Positions 1 to 8,355 of a stretch of DNA of 64,000 nt are shown here, in pieces. The stretch's first letter is position 1. Each line of letters begins with the position of its first letter. The translations under genes and the position numbers were made by a program. Source of the stretch: Flavobacterium sp. LC2016-13 (GTDB lineage Bacteria > Bacteroidota > Bacteroidia > Flavobacteriales > Flavobacteriaceae); assembly GCF_009707955.1 (NCBI RefSeq), contig NZ_WMDQ01000010.1:62001-126000 (forward strand). Reading direction: 5' to 3'. The notes beneath the pieces are model-generated. The model had not been told where the DNA came from. It did no database searches and saw only the letters and a program-made list of their open reading frames with translations.

Positions 1-2
1 TA

Positions 3-386
3 ATAAATGTTACCGGAAGTATTTTTGCCCATGAAAATGGTTTAGAAAACTGTATTTTACTTAATGATACCAAAAATGTTGTTGAGGTATTGCAAGGGAA
101 TTTATTTATGGTAATGGGTAAAAAACTAATTACGCCGCCAGTTTCTGAAGGTTGTTTAAATGGTGTAATGCGTAAACAAATATTAGGATTAGCCAAGAAA
201 GTAGAAGGCATAGAAGTAAGTGAAGAAATAATTTCGCCATTTGATCTTCAAAAAGCTGACGAATTATTCCTGACAAATGTAATCACAGGGATACAACCGA
301 TAAGTAAATATCGAAAAAAAGAGTTTACAAGTAATCTGGCTCATTTATTAGTGCAAAAACTAAATGAATCCATTTCTGAAAATTAA
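3..386 (+). CDS. Aminotransferase class IV (PLP-dependent), C-terminal part
   Basis: The reading frame is open from the window edge, so the gene begins upstream and only about 127 C-terminal residues are visible. The segment around GNLFMVMGKKLITPP and GCLNGVMRKQIL matches the conserved core of fold-type IV PLP enzymes (branched-chain aminotransferase, D-amino acid transaminase, aminodeoxychorismate lyase), where TPP and G-x-x-R contact the cofactor phosphate region. A PabC-like aminodeoxychorismate lyase or an IlvE-like role are both possible; the substrate cannot be decided from this part. It converges on yqgE with a 4-bp overlap. An internal TTG at 90 is not the real start, because the conserved sequence continues upstream of it. 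Confidence 0.85.
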   Translation: MNVTGSIFAHENGLENCILLNDTKNVVEVLQGNLFMVMGKKLITPPVSEGCLNGVMRKQILGLAKKVEGIEVSEEIISPFDLQKADELFLTNVITGIQPISKYRKKEFTSNLAHLLVQKLNESISEN

Positions 387-943
387 TTCAGATATGGATT
401 TTCAGGTGCATTTGACCAAATAACGTAATCTCCGCCCAACTCAATAATTTGCTCTTTCCAAAAATGAGTGGTGGATTTACCAATAATTTTATTTTTGTAA
501 TTATTATCGGCAATAATCCAGGAATTACCTTGCATTTCGCTTTCAAGCTGATTTTCATCCCAACCGGTATATCCTAAGAAAAAACGAATATTATTTTTAT
601 TAATAGCTCCGTCGTTTATTAAGTCTTTAGTCGATTCGAAATCACCTCCCCAATAAATTCCATTAGAAATTTCTACACTATTTGGTATCAATTCCGGAAT
701 ATTGTGAATAAAATAAAGGTTATCCTGTTCAACAGGACCACCATTATATATCTTGAAACTGGCATCAATTTCAGGTATCAAATCATTAATAGTGTACTTT
801 AAGGGCTTATTAATAATGAAACCTATTGATCCTTCCTTGTTATGGTCTGCTAATAAAATTACCGATCTATTAAAAGATAAATCTCCAATTATAGAAGGTT
901 CGGCAATAAGCAGGTGTCCTTTTTTTAATTTTTCTGAAATCAT
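383..943 (-). CDS. YqgE/AlgH family protein
   Basis: A 186-residue protein of the UPF0301/YqgE family (AlgH in Pseudomonas). The molecular function is not established. Family marks are GHLLIAEP near the N-terminus, FNRSVILLADHN, GFIINKP, YNGGPVEQ and FFLGYTGWDENQLESE. The frame can be extended to 1027, but that would start inside the loop of the HU terminator hairpin and add 28 residues absent from the family, so I chose the ATG at 943, directly before the conserved ISEKLKKGHLL. It lies downstream of HU on the same strand. Confidence 0.9.
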   Translation of the reverse strand: MISEKLKKGHLLIAEPSIIGDLSFNRSVILLADHNKEGSIGFIINKPLKYTINDLIPEIDASFKIYNGGPVEQDNLYFIHNIPELIPNSVEISNGIYWGGDFESTKDLINDGAINKNNIRFFLGYTGWDENQLESEMQGNSWIIADNNYKNKIIGKSTTHFWKEQIIELGGDYVIWSNAPENPYLN

Positions 944-1012
944 ACGGCTACAATTTTTATTAAATTTAGGTATAAATTTTTTAAAATCCCAAATAAAATC
1001 GTTAAACCGCAC

Positions 1013-1042
1013 AAAAAAACCCTCCATGAGGAGGGTTTTAAT
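1013..1042 (-). terminator. Rho-independent terminator of the HU gene
   Basis: Perfect 6-bp stem CCCTCC / GGAGGG with loop ATGA (1020-1035), flanked by an A-run on the plus strand at 1013-1019 that is a T-run on the HU strand, and by TTTT on the other side. It sits 30 bases after the HU stop. Confidence 0.85.
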
Positions 1043-1072
1043 TATATTATAAGTTTAGAGAACTTTTCTTAC

Positions 1073-1345
1073 TTAGTTCACTGCACCTTCTAATTCAGCT
1101 CCAGCTTTAAATTTCACTACATTTTTAGCAGCGATTTTGATAGTTTTTCCTGTTTGAGGATTTCTACCATCTCTAGCAGCTCTAGCTGATACTGACCATG
1201 ATCCAAAACCTACTAATGAAATTCTTCCACCTTTTTTCAAAGTAGATCCTACATTTCCTAAAAATGATTCTAAAGCTAATTTAGCCGCAGCTTTTGTGAT
1301 TCCTGCATCAGCAGCGATAGCATCGATTAATTCTGATTTGTTCAT
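1073..1345 (-). CDS. hup: HU family DNA-binding protein
   Basis: A 90-residue histone-like protein. It starts MNKSELIDAIAADAG, has the HU/IHF signature GFGSWSVSARAARDGRNPQTG (about residues 46-66) with the DNA-intercalating arm R-N-P-Q-T-G, and ends in the amphipathic C-terminal helix. HU bends and compacts DNA as a dimer in the nucleoid. The length is exactly typical. It is a monocistronic unit with its own consensus promoter and terminator. Confidence 0.97.
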   Translation of the reverse strand: MNKSELIDAIAADAGITKAAAKLALESFLGNVGSTLKKGGRISLVGFGSWSVSARAARDGRNPQTGKTIKIAAKNVVKFKAGAELEGAVN

Positions 1346-1391
1346 AATAATTAGTTATTAATTGTTGGTTAAAAAAAAAATTGTTAATACA

Positions 1392-1421
1392 CAAATTTAA
1401 TAGGAAATCCGTTCCTTGCAA
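1392..1421 (-). promoter_or_regulatory. Bacteroidota-type promoter for HU
   Basis: On the minus strand a TTG (-33 region, 1419-1421) is followed by 19 bases and TAAATTTG (-7 box, 1392-1399). This fits the TTG / TAnnTTTG promoter of the primary sigma factor in Bacteroidota. It lies 46 bases upstream of the HU ATG. Confidence 0.7.
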
Positions 1422-1527
1422 GTGTTTTCTTTAAATTTAGCAAAAATTGTTAATAACTTACTTTTTTTGTTCATAAAGCAAGTAGTTTGTCGATGATAAA
1501 TAGGTAAAATCCCTTGTTTTACTGACC

Positions 1528-2475
1528 TTAATAGACTTTTGCAGTATCTGAAAAAGTGATACCGTTTAGCAATTCAGCAACTTGCATTCTCTTTTTTCCG
1601 GGTAATTGCAAATTCAAAAGTAAAATATAACCATTCTTAATAGCGATTTTAATCTCCTTTTTTGTGCTAATCAAACTTCCAATTTCAAAAGAATGTGGTT
1701 CTGTAACTAATTTTGCCTCATATATTTTGACACTTAATTCTTCGTTTTTGTCTTTCAAAAAAGTCCATGCCGCAGGATAAGGACTTAAACCACGAATCAA
1801 ATTATTAATTTCATCTCCTGATTTGGTCCAGTCGATCTTACAATTTTCTTTGTTTAGTTTATAAGCTGTTTTAATTTCCGCATCATCTTCCTGAATCGTA
1901 GTAGTTACATTTCCGTTTTCAATAACTTTTAAAGTCTCAATAACGGTTTTACTTCCTAATACCATTAATCGGTCATGCAATTGTCCTGCATTTTCTTCCG
2001 GTTCAATAGCAATTTCCGAATTTAAAATCATTGCACCTGTATCGATCTTATCATCAATAAAAAATGTAGTGACACCTGTTTTAGATTCTCCATTTATAAT
2101 GGCCCAGTTTATTGGCGCAGCTCCACGATAATTAGGTAATAAAGAAGCATGAAGATTAAAAGTTCCCAAGCCTGGCATTTCCCAAACTACTTTTGGTAAC
2201 ATTCTAAAAGCAACAACAATCTGTAAATTAGCATTCAAAGCTTTTAATTCGGCTAAAAAGCTTTCATCTTTTAAATTCGTAGGCTGTAATAAAGTAAGGT
2301 TGTTCGCCAGTGCATAATCTTTTACTGCCGAATATTTTATTTTTTGCCCGCGTCCTGCCGGTTTGTCTGCAGCAGTGATTACGCCAACAACATCGTAATT
2401 GTTTTTAATAATGGTGTCCAGAATGCCAACAGCAAATTCAGGAGTTCCCATAAATATAATTCTCAATTTTTCCAT
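1528..2475 (-). CDS. fmt: Methionyl-tRNA formyltransferase
   Basis: A 315-residue enzyme that formylates the amino group of Met-tRNA(fMet) with 10-formyl-THF, needed for normal translation initiation. Seen: N-terminal GTPEFAV, the catalytic signature HASLLPNYRGAAPINWAI with Asn/His, GVTTFFIDDKIDTGAMI, and the C-terminal OB-fold-like tRNA-binding domain from about residue 205. Its ATG overlaps the recQ stop by one base (TAATG), so the two are translationally coupled in one operon. Confidence 0.96.
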   Translation of the reverse strand: MEKLRIIFMGTPEFAVGILDTIIKNNYDVVGVITAADKPAGRGQKIKYSAVKDYALANNLTLLQPTNLKDESFLAELKALNANLQIVVAFRMLPKVVWEMPGLGTFNLHASLLPNYRGAAPINWAIINGESKTGVTTFFIDDKIDTGAMILNSEIAIEPEENAGQLHDRLMVLGSKTVIETLKVIENGNVTTTIQEDDAEIKTAYKLNKENCKIDWTKSGDEINNLIRGLSPYPAAWTFLKDKNEELSVKIYEAKLVTEPHSFEIGSLISTKKEIKIAIKNGYILLLNLQLPGKKRMQVAELLNGITFSDTAKVY

Positions 2476-4370
2476 TATGATTTCAAAGTGTATTTATTGT
2501 TCGCTTGTATGATAATATGATTGTTTTCCAGTAATTCCTGAAGTGCCAGGAGAATATCTTTGGTGTCCAGTTTTATTTGGGTCTGAATTTCTCTTGAAGT
2601 CAAAGCAGCTGTTTTTAATAAAGACAGAATTTTGTCTGCAATAGAATCTACATCTGTAATCTTTCCTTTTTGAGTAATGCAATAAGAACAAACACCACAA
2701 TTTTCGGTTGTTTCTTCTCCAAAATAATCTAAAACCAATCGATTTTTGCAGGTTTTATTGTCCTTTATATAATGTAGAACAGATAAAAGCTGGTCTTTTT
2801 TAAGTTGATTTTGTTTTTCTAGGTATTTTGAAACCCTGTTTATGGTTCGGTCATCTTCCCGAACTTCATTAAACAAAATCGTAGCGTCGTTGTTTTTAGA
2901 TTTGTATTCTATGATTTCTTTTTCGTTCAATTTTGCTAAAACGGCAGCAACTTGTTCTTCAGTATGATTTGATTTTTTTGCAATTAATGAAATATTAAAA
3001 GGCGTTTTCATTTCATAAATTCCAGGATAAGTTCTCAAAATCGCCAAAATAATTTCTTCGTCATTAGAGTTTAAACTCATGTATCTGATTACCTCTTTCG
3101 ATTCAATCAAAAACTGCATTGTAATCTTTTCTGAAAATTCCTGAGACATCGTAATAATTCCCACTTGATTCAAAAATTGCAAAGCATTGTACGTTTTTAA
3201 AGTAGGGAAGTCGTATTTATGGCAAAAATGATTTAGTTTAAACGAAAACGAATCGTCTAAACCTTCTCCATAAGCAATCTGAAAATAATTGCAAAGTTTT
3301 ACATACATCGTATTCAGAAACTTTTTGTCCGGTAAAACGCTTATAAATTGCTGTTCAGATTGATTAGTGTCTGATGAATTCGTTAAAACAACCGAAAAAG
3401 CTTTTTCGCCATTTCGTCCCGCTCTTCCGGATTCCTGATAATAGTTTTCTAAATTTTCAGGCAATTGTGTATGAATAACCGTTTTTACGTTATCCTTGTC
3501 AATTCCCATTCCAAACGCATTTGTAGCCACAATAACCTGTGCTTGTTCAGACATCCACAATTGCATGTTTTTGTCTTTTTCTTTAGATGAAAGTCCGCCA
3601 TGATAATACGTTGCTTTAAATCCTAACGATTGCAGTTGCGTCGAAATATTCAGGCATGATTTTCTGTTTCGTACATATATAATAGAGGGCTGCGGATTTT
3701 TCTTTAAAATTTGTTCAACACGATACAGTTTGTCTTCAACTTCAAAAACCATGTAAGCAATGTTTTTTCGTTCGAATGATTGTTGAAAAAATTTAGGATC
3801 TTTTAAACTCAATTCAGTTTTAATATCTTCAATAACCCTGGGAGTTGCCGTAGCGGTTAAAGCCAAGAACGGAATTTTAGGAAAAAACTTTTTAAGTTCT
3901 GAAATCTTTAAATAAGCCGGGCGGAAATCATGTCCCCATTGCGAAACACAATGTGCTTCATCAATCGCAATTAAATTGATAGGAAGATTTTTGATGCGTT
4001 CCAGAATCCAATCTGATTGAAGTCGTTCCGGAGAAAGATATAAAAACTTGTAATTTCCGTATTGGCAATTGTCCAGAAGATCAATGATTTCCTCGGTATG
4101 AATTCCTCCGGTAAGTGCAATTGCTTTAATTTCGCGCTTTTGCAAATTCGCTACCTGATCTTTCATCAAAGCAATCAAAGGCGAAACAACCAAACAAATA
4201 CCTTCCTGCATCATGGCCGGAACCTGAAAACAAATCGACTTTCCTCCTCCGGTTGGAAGAAGGGCAAAAGTATCCTGACCGTCTAAAACCGAATCAATAA
4301 TTTCTTTTTGCAGCGGTCTGAAACTGTCGTGTTTCCAGTATTTTAAAAGAATTTCTTGCGCTTCAGGCAT
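2475..4370 (-). CDS. recQ: ATP-dependent DNA helicase RecQ (no HRDC domain)
   Basis: A 631-residue superfamily 2 3'-5' DNA helicase for recombination and repair. Walker A TGGGKS at 40-45, DEAH box at 137-140 followed by the aromatic-rich RecQ loop CVSQWGHDFRP, and motif VI QESGRAGR near 312-319. The zinc cluster has cysteines at 541, 558, 561 and 564. A winged-helix segment follows, but the protein ends there: the C-terminal HRDC domain of E. coli RecQ is missing. It is the first gene of a recQ-fmt pair. Confidence 0.95.
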   Translation of the reverse strand: MPEAQEILLKYWKHDSFRPLQKEIIDSVLDGQDTFALLPTGGGKSICFQVPAMMQEGICLVVSPLIALMKDQVANLQKREIKAIALTGGIHTEEIIDLLDNCQYGNYKFLYLSPERLQSDWILERIKNLPINLIAIDEAHCVSQWGHDFRPAYLKISELKKFFPKIPFLALTATATPRVIEDIKTELSLKDPKFFQQSFERKNIAYMVFEVEDKLYRVEQILKKNPQPSIIYVRNRKSCLNISTQLQSLGFKATYYHGGLSSKEKDKNMQLWMSEQAQVIVATNAFGMGIDKDNVKTVIHTQLPENLENYYQESGRAGRNGEKAFSVVLTNSSDTNQSEQQFISVLPDKKFLNTMYVKLCNYFQIAYGEGLDDSFSFKLNHFCHKYDFPTLKTYNALQFLNQVGIITMSQEFSEKITMQFLIESKEVIRYMSLNSNDEEIILAILRTYPGIYEMKTPFNISLIAKKSNHTEEQVAAVLAKLNEKEIIEYKSKNNDATILFNEVREDDRTINRVSKYLEKQNQLKKDQLLSVLHYIKDNKTCKNRLVLDYFGEETTENCGVCSYCITQKGKITDVDSIADKILSLLKTAALTSREIQTQIKLDTKDILLALQELLENNHIIIQANNKYTLKS

Positions 4371-4435
4371 TGGTCTCGTTTTAAAGTTAAAAAATTTAGA
4401 AAGCAGTTTCTAGTTTTGCAACTTTAAACACGCGC

Positions 4436-4969
4436 CTAAATTTTATCTAAGATATAAAGAATTCTGTTTTCAACCGTATCTTTAGGCACTTCAATTAAGT
4501 CGTAACCGTATTTCTTATACGTTTCAACAAGGTGTTTTTGTATCGTTAAAGCCTGTTCAAAATTCTCGTAACGTTCTGCGTCGCTTTCGTAAATTTCTTC
4601 CCAAGGCGGTAAAATAAAAGTTTTAGAATATTTAAAATCCTCACAGGCTTTTATAAAATGCTCCGGATATTTATCGCCAATATAATCCATATAAGCAACA
4701 ACATCAGGAATTCCGCGATCTATAAAAACTACATTGTCAGGTTCTTCAAGTGCATTTTCAAATTGTTTAATGCGACCTTGCAGTAACATTTCGCTAAACA
4801 ATAAAGGTTGTTCCAGAAACAATTGCTCGATACCGCGTTGTTGTGCTTCGAGTGTAACTTGTCTTGAAATTTCAGGGTAACAGCAGTAGCCACGAGCGAC
4901 TAATTCGTTGATAAGAGTAGATTTTCCCGTTCCCGGGCCACCAATGAGAACTATGATTTGTTTTTGCAC
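4436..4969 (-). CDS. AAA_28-type P-loop ATPase/kinase
   Basis: A 177-residue single-domain NTPase. The Walker A motif GGPGTGKST is at residues 9-17, and a Walker-B-like VVFIDRGIPDVVAYMDY stretch lies near 78-95, similar to small P-loop kinases and the AAA_28 family (relatives of the NadR kinase domain). No other domain is present, and the substrate is unknown. The gene stands alone upstream of recQ on the same strand. A TAAATTTG box at 4987-4994 (minus strand) may be its promoter, giving a short leader; I found no well-placed TTG. Confidence 0.75.
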   Translation of the reverse strand: MQKQIIVLIGGPGTGKSTLINELVARGYCCYPEISRQVTLEAQQRGIEQLFLEQPLLFSEMLLQGRIKQFENALEEPDNVVFIDRGIPDVVAYMDYIGDKYPEHFIKACEDFKYSKTFILPPWEEIYESDAERYENFEQALTIQKHLVETYKKYGYDLIEVPKDTVENRILYILDKI

Positions 4970-5067
4970 TTTCGTAAAATAAAGCGCAAATTTACCTAAA
5001 GTTATTGTATTTTAAAAGATTATTTTGCAAGAAGCGAATGATTTCGCAATTTGGTAATTATTATTGC

Positions 5068-5262
5068 GCTGGATTAAAATCCAGCTCTACAAAATAAATC
5101 GTTCTTTCGGAACTAAAATAAAGAAGAGTCGTAGATTCAGAAAATATTATAGGGCTGGACTTTAGTCCAATTTACATAATGGATATTTTGACAAATTTTA
5201 ATTTTGAATAGCCGTTGGTTTCAACCAACGGGTTAAATATTTTGCGGTTTTCGGCTTTAGCC
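5068..5262. repeat. Cluster of four REP-like palindromes
   Basis: Four perfect hairpins in a 290-bp gap between genes: 5068-5085 (arms GCTGGATT/AATCCAGC, loop AA), 5156-5169 (TGGACT/AGTCCA, loop TT), 5212-5231 (9-bp arms CCGTTGGTT/AACCAACGG, loop TC, preceded by TAG) and 5253-5262 (GGCT/AGCC, loop TT, followed by AAA). The last two, 21 bases apart, have the same arrangement as the repeats beside the RAYT gene near 58.8 kb. The bases in the arms differ but stay complementary. Confidence 0.8.
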
Positions 5263-5269
5263 AAATATT

Positions 5270-6025
5270 TTATGCACTACCTGAAATATGTAGATCCGAA
5301 TAAGTACGCTTGGTTAAATTTACCTTTAAACCTATGTTGCAATTTCCGCCATCATCCATCATAATTAAAGAATATTTAAATTCGTTTGTATTATATGGAT
5401 CTTTGCAATAGCTTTTTATTAAAATTTCTTTTTCTTGCTTTTCATTTATAACTACAATGCATTGATTTATATATTGGTTAAATTTCCTAAGCTTTGAAGC
5501 ATTATCAGAAAAACATTTTTTCAAAATTTGATCAAGTTCTACTAATTCCTTTTGGTTTAAATCGGCTGGTTTTAGATGGTTTGATTTGTAATTAGAATCG
5601 TCTTTGAGATATTTTGCATCAAAACTGAAAAAGGCATAATCAAGATATTTTTTTAGGTCTAGTTTGCTTTTTGTATGAAATAAATTTTTCTCAATTTCAA
5701 GTCTCACAGGATAGTTAGGGTTAATAAATTCAATAAAATTATTTTTAATTACTGCTTTTTCACTTCGATTAAATTCAAAGTAAAAAGGTTTAAAATATAT
5801 TGTGTCATTTTTAAAATAACAAGAACCTTTATATTTCTTCGACTTTATAGGTTCATCTTTTTTTATTACAGTAAAGAGATAAGTGTTGTCAGAGAAGAAC
5901 TGGAATTTTAACATTTCACTTTCAAAAAAAAGAGAAGTGTTTTTAGTAGATATTTTTTCTATTTTTTCACCTTTACACTGAATAAATAATACAAAAACGA
6001 ATAACAAAATGATTTTTAATTTCAT
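5270..6025 (-). CDS. Hypothetical lipoprotein
   Basis: A 251-residue protein I do not recognise. It starts MKLKIILLFVFVLFIQC, a lipoprotein signal with the likely acylated Cys at residue 17, followed by KGEK. The mature part is rich in Lys, Asn, Phe and Tyr, and no catalytic motif is evident. It is probably anchored in the inner or outer membrane facing the periplasm. The stop codon lies next to the last REP-like hairpin. It is 20 bases downstream of the esterase gene on the same strand, so the two may be co-transcribed. Confidence 0.65.
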   Translation of the reverse strand: MKLKIILLFVFVLFIQCKGEKIEKISTKNTSLFFESEMLKFQFFSDNTYLFTVIKKDEPIKSKKYKGSCYFKNDTIYFKPFYFEFNRSEKAVIKNNFIEFINPNYPVRLEIEKNLFHTKSKLDLKKYLDYAFFSFDAKYLKDDSNYKSNHLKPADLNQKELVELDQILKKCFSDNASKLRKFNQYINQCIVVINEKQEKEILIKSYCKDPYNTNEFKYSLIMMDDGGNCNIGLKVNLTKRTYSDLHISGSA

Positions 6026-6045
6026 AAAATTTTAATTAAAAGGTA

Positions 6046-6963
6046 TTAATTACAAAACAAATACTTCTCAGAACCTATACCTTTTTTCTCCGAAGGAATA
6101 ATAATATGCGATTCAAATTTCTTTCCTTTCAAAACATCATTTACAAAATCTAAAACATATTGTTTTCCGTCATGAAAAAGGTAGCCGGAAAATTCATGTC
6201 CGCCACCGCAAAAAGTAATCAGTTCAACATCTTTATGAAGATCATTCATGTGATTGTAAACCGCATAAGATCCAAAAAGAATCAACCAACCCGAAGCATT
6301 TGTTGGGCAGGAGCGATGCGAACCTGCAGCATAAGGAACAGTTTGATCGTTGTTTCCATGAGCCAATAACATAGGAATAGCTTTTTCTTTCGTAATTAAA
6401 TTTATATCCTGAATGGCTCCGGAACCTCCAATAAAACCTGTGTATTTAAAATTTTCAGGCAAATTGTTTTTATATAAATTCATGAGTTTATAATCCCAAA
6501 ACGAAGCGTGAAAACCAATTTCGGCACCCGCGCTAATTCCGGAAATAAATATTTTTGAAGTATCAAGATTGTATTTATTTGCATTTTCAATCAAAAAAGA
6601 AGTTGCCTGCCACATATCGCTTACACCAATTTGAATTGCTTTTATTTTTTCGGTTAAAATTCCTTTACATCCAAAATCTTTTCCTTTCATATATAAACTA
6701 TACGAAATACTCGCAACCGCATAACCGTTTTTTGCCATAAAAATTGCAAAGTCTTTCTCGCTTGTACGTTCTCCGCCCGAAAATCCTCCACCAAAAGCAA
6801 ACATAATTAACGGAATTTTTTCGTTGGTTTTCTTCTGAGGTAAATACAAATCCAGATCCAGTTTGATGGTGTCATTCTGAAAATAAGTCATCGTTTTTAT
6901 TTCCTGTGCCTGAATATTTTTAAAAGTCAGAATAATAAAAAGTAATAAGATGATTTTTTTCAT
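6046..6963 (-). CDS. Secreted alpha/beta hydrolase (esterase/lipase family)
   Basis: A 305-residue exported hydrolase. A signal peptide ends near residue 20 (IQA-Q). The oxyanion region FAFGGGFSGGE resembles the HGGGF motif of hormone-sensitive-lipase-type esterases. The nucleophile elbow is GISAGAEIG (G-x-S-x-G), the acid is probably in HGNNDQTVP, and the catalytic His in GGGHEF. The substrate is unknown; carboxylesterase or acyl-xylan-type activity are possibilities. It is followed by a lipoprotein gene on the same strand. Confidence 0.8.
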   Translation of the reverse strand: MKKIILLLFIILTFKNIQAQEIKTMTYFQNDTIKLDLDLYLPQKKTNEKIPLIMFAFGGGFSGGERTSEKDFAIFMAKNGYAVASISYSLYMKGKDFGCKGILTEKIKAIQIGVSDMWQATSFLIENANKYNLDTSKIFISGISAGAEIGFHASFWDYKLMNLYKNNLPENFKYTGFIGGSGAIQDINLITKEKAIPMLLAHGNNDQTVPYAAGSHRSCPTNASGWLILFGSYAVYNHMNDLHKDVELITFCGGGHEFSGYLFHDGKQYVLDFVNDVLKGKKFESHIIIPSEKKGIGSEKYLFCN

Positions 6964-6979
6964 GATATGTATTTTTTAA

Positions 6980-7052
6980 TCTCGCAAAGTCGCAGAGTTG
7001 CAAAGTTTTTAAACTTAGAACATTTTCTTTGCAACTCTGCGACTTTGCGAGA
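6980..7052. repeat. Perfect 26-bp inverted repeat
   Basis: Arms 6980-7005 and 7027-7052 are perfect reverse complements (containing CGCAAAGTCGCAGAG), with a 21-base spacer. The repeat fills most of the gap between the esterase (minus) and DUF493 (plus) genes. Similar words (CAAAG, ACCTTTG) continue to about 7165. No T-run follows the stem, so it is not a simple terminator. No gene is seen between 6964 and 7249. Confidence 0.9.
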
Positions 7053-7249
7053 GATTTCGTTGCATTATTTTCTCAAATATAAGATGAAATTTCACAAAGA
7101 AATAATGTTGCAAAGTTTTTTTCTCTGCACCTTTGCACCTCTGTAACTTTGAACCTTTAAAACAAAGTTTTAAGCCTGAAAAAAATCTAAAATCTAAACT
7201 CAAAAGTCTGAAATCAAAACCGTATATTTGCGTTTATTTTTAATTACGA

Positions 7250-7546
7250 ATGGAAAACGATAAAGAAAAAAACACCGCCGAATTTTACGAAAGATTAAAG
7301 GTTGAGTTAGATAATTCAAATACTTGGCCAGCAGAGTACTTGTATAAATTTATTATGCCTTCGGTAGCTGATAATGTTGAGCGCGTTGAAAAGGCTTTTG
7401 ACAATATGGGCGCGGTTATCAAAACAACAAAATCTAAAACAGGTAAATTTACCAGCGTTTCTGTAGATGTTACTATGAATAGTTCAGACGATGTGATTGG
7501 TAAATACAAAGAAGTTTCTACAATAGAAGGTATAGTTTCATTATAA
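7250..7546 (+). CDS. DUF493 family protein (YbeD-like)
   Basis: A 98-residue protein of the DUF493/YbeD family, small ferredoxin-like ACT-type folds thought to be regulatory. Visible features are a short polar N-terminus, WPAEYLYKFIMPS, and the strand-helix pattern ending KYKEVSTIEGIVSL that closes the fold. It is followed after 3 bases by the DUF4290 gene, with murA downstream, so it probably opens this operon. Function unproven. Confidence 0.85.
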   Translation: MENDKEKNTAEFYERLKVELDNSNTWPAEYLYKFIMPSVADNVERVEKAFDNMGAVIKTTKSKTGKFTSVSVDVTMNSSDDVIGKYKEVSTIEGIVSL

Positions 7547-7549
7547 CTT

Positions 7550-8272
7550 ATGATCGAAAAATATAAAAAAGAAGTCGCGAATGACGTTGTTTTCAATTTA
7601 GAATATAATTCTGAAAGACAACGTTTACTTATTCCGGAATATGGTCGTCATTTGCAAAAACTGATCGATCAGGCCACTATTATTGAAGATGCTGAAACGC
7701 GCAATAAAGCTGCGAAATATATCATTCAGGTAATGGGAAGTTTGAACCCGCATTTGCGTGATGTTCCTGATTTTCAACACAAATTATGGGATCAGCTTTT
7801 TATAATGTCTGATTTTAAATTGAATGTAGATTCACCATATCCAATTCCGTCACGCGATGTATTACAGTTAAAACCAGACGTTTTACAATATCCGCAAAAC
7901 TTTCCAAAATACAGATTTTACGGTAACAACATCAAATATATGATTGATGTTGCCAATAAATGGGAGGAAGGCGAAATGAAAAATGCATTGGTATTGGTAA
8001 TCGCCAATCACATGAAAAAATCGTATTTAAGCTGGAACAAAGACACTGTAAAAGACGATGTTATTTTCGAGCATTTATATGAATTGTCAGGCGGAAAAAT
8101 CAATTTATTGCAAAGCACAGAAGAGCTTTTAAATACAACAGACTTATTACGTACCAATAAGCGTATGTCGAATAAAATTACGCCACCGGGACAACCGAAA
8201 ATTCAAAGCAACAAAAACAATAAAGGTCCGGGAAAACCAAAGCCTTTTCAAAAAAATAACAATCAAAAATAA
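7550..8272 (+). CDS. DUF4290 domain-containing protein
   Basis: A 240-residue protein of a Bacteroidota-specific family whose conserved body begins IEKYKKEVANDVVFNLEYN and contains LLIPEYGRHLQKLI and LNPHLRDVPDFQHKLWDQLF. The C-terminal 45 residues are a low-complexity tail rich in Pro, Lys, Asn and Gln, probably disordered. No catalytic motif is seen. It lies directly between DUF493 and murA, an arrangement I know from other Flavobacteriia, which suggests a link to the cell envelope; that is inference. Confidence 0.85.
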   Translation: MIEKYKKEVANDVVFNLEYNSERQRLLIPEYGRHLQKLIDQATIIEDAETRNKAAKYIIQVMGSLNPHLRDVPDFQHKLWDQLFIMSDFKLNVDSPYPIPSRDVLQLKPDVLQYPQNFPKYRFYGNNIKYMIDVANKWEEGEMKNALVLVIANHMKKSYLSWNKDTVKDDVIFEHLYELSGGKINLLQSTEELLNTTDLLRTNKRMSNKITPPGQPKIQSNKNNKGPGKPKPFQKNNNQK

Positions 8273-8275
8273 AAA

Positions 8276-8351
8276 AAGGGACTAAGATACTAAGGAACTA
8301 AGATTTTTAGCTTAGAACCTCAGAATCTAAGAACCTTAGAACCTAAAAGAG
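8276..8351 (+). repeat. Low-complexity CTAAG/CTTAG repeat segment
   Basis: The gap before murA consists of CTAAGATACTAAGGAAC and later CTTAGAACCT / CTAAGAACCTTAG words that are partly self-complementary. The same words recur at 27.75 and 27.89 kb, so this is a dispersed intergenic sequence family rather than a gene-specific leader. Confidence 0.6.
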
Positions 8352-8355
8352 ATCT

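Noticed and set aside
944..1027. N-terminal extension of YqgE by 28 residues
   Set aside because: It would start inside the loop of the HU terminator, and the extra residues do not belong to the family.
4980..5262. Palindrome clusters as CRISPR arrays
   Set aside because: The repeats are not regularly spaced, the stems differ in sequence, there are no constant-length spacers and no cas genes.
7015..7203. 62-residue frame upstream of DUF493
   Set aside because: It lies in the inverted repeat region and consists of repeat-derived sequence.
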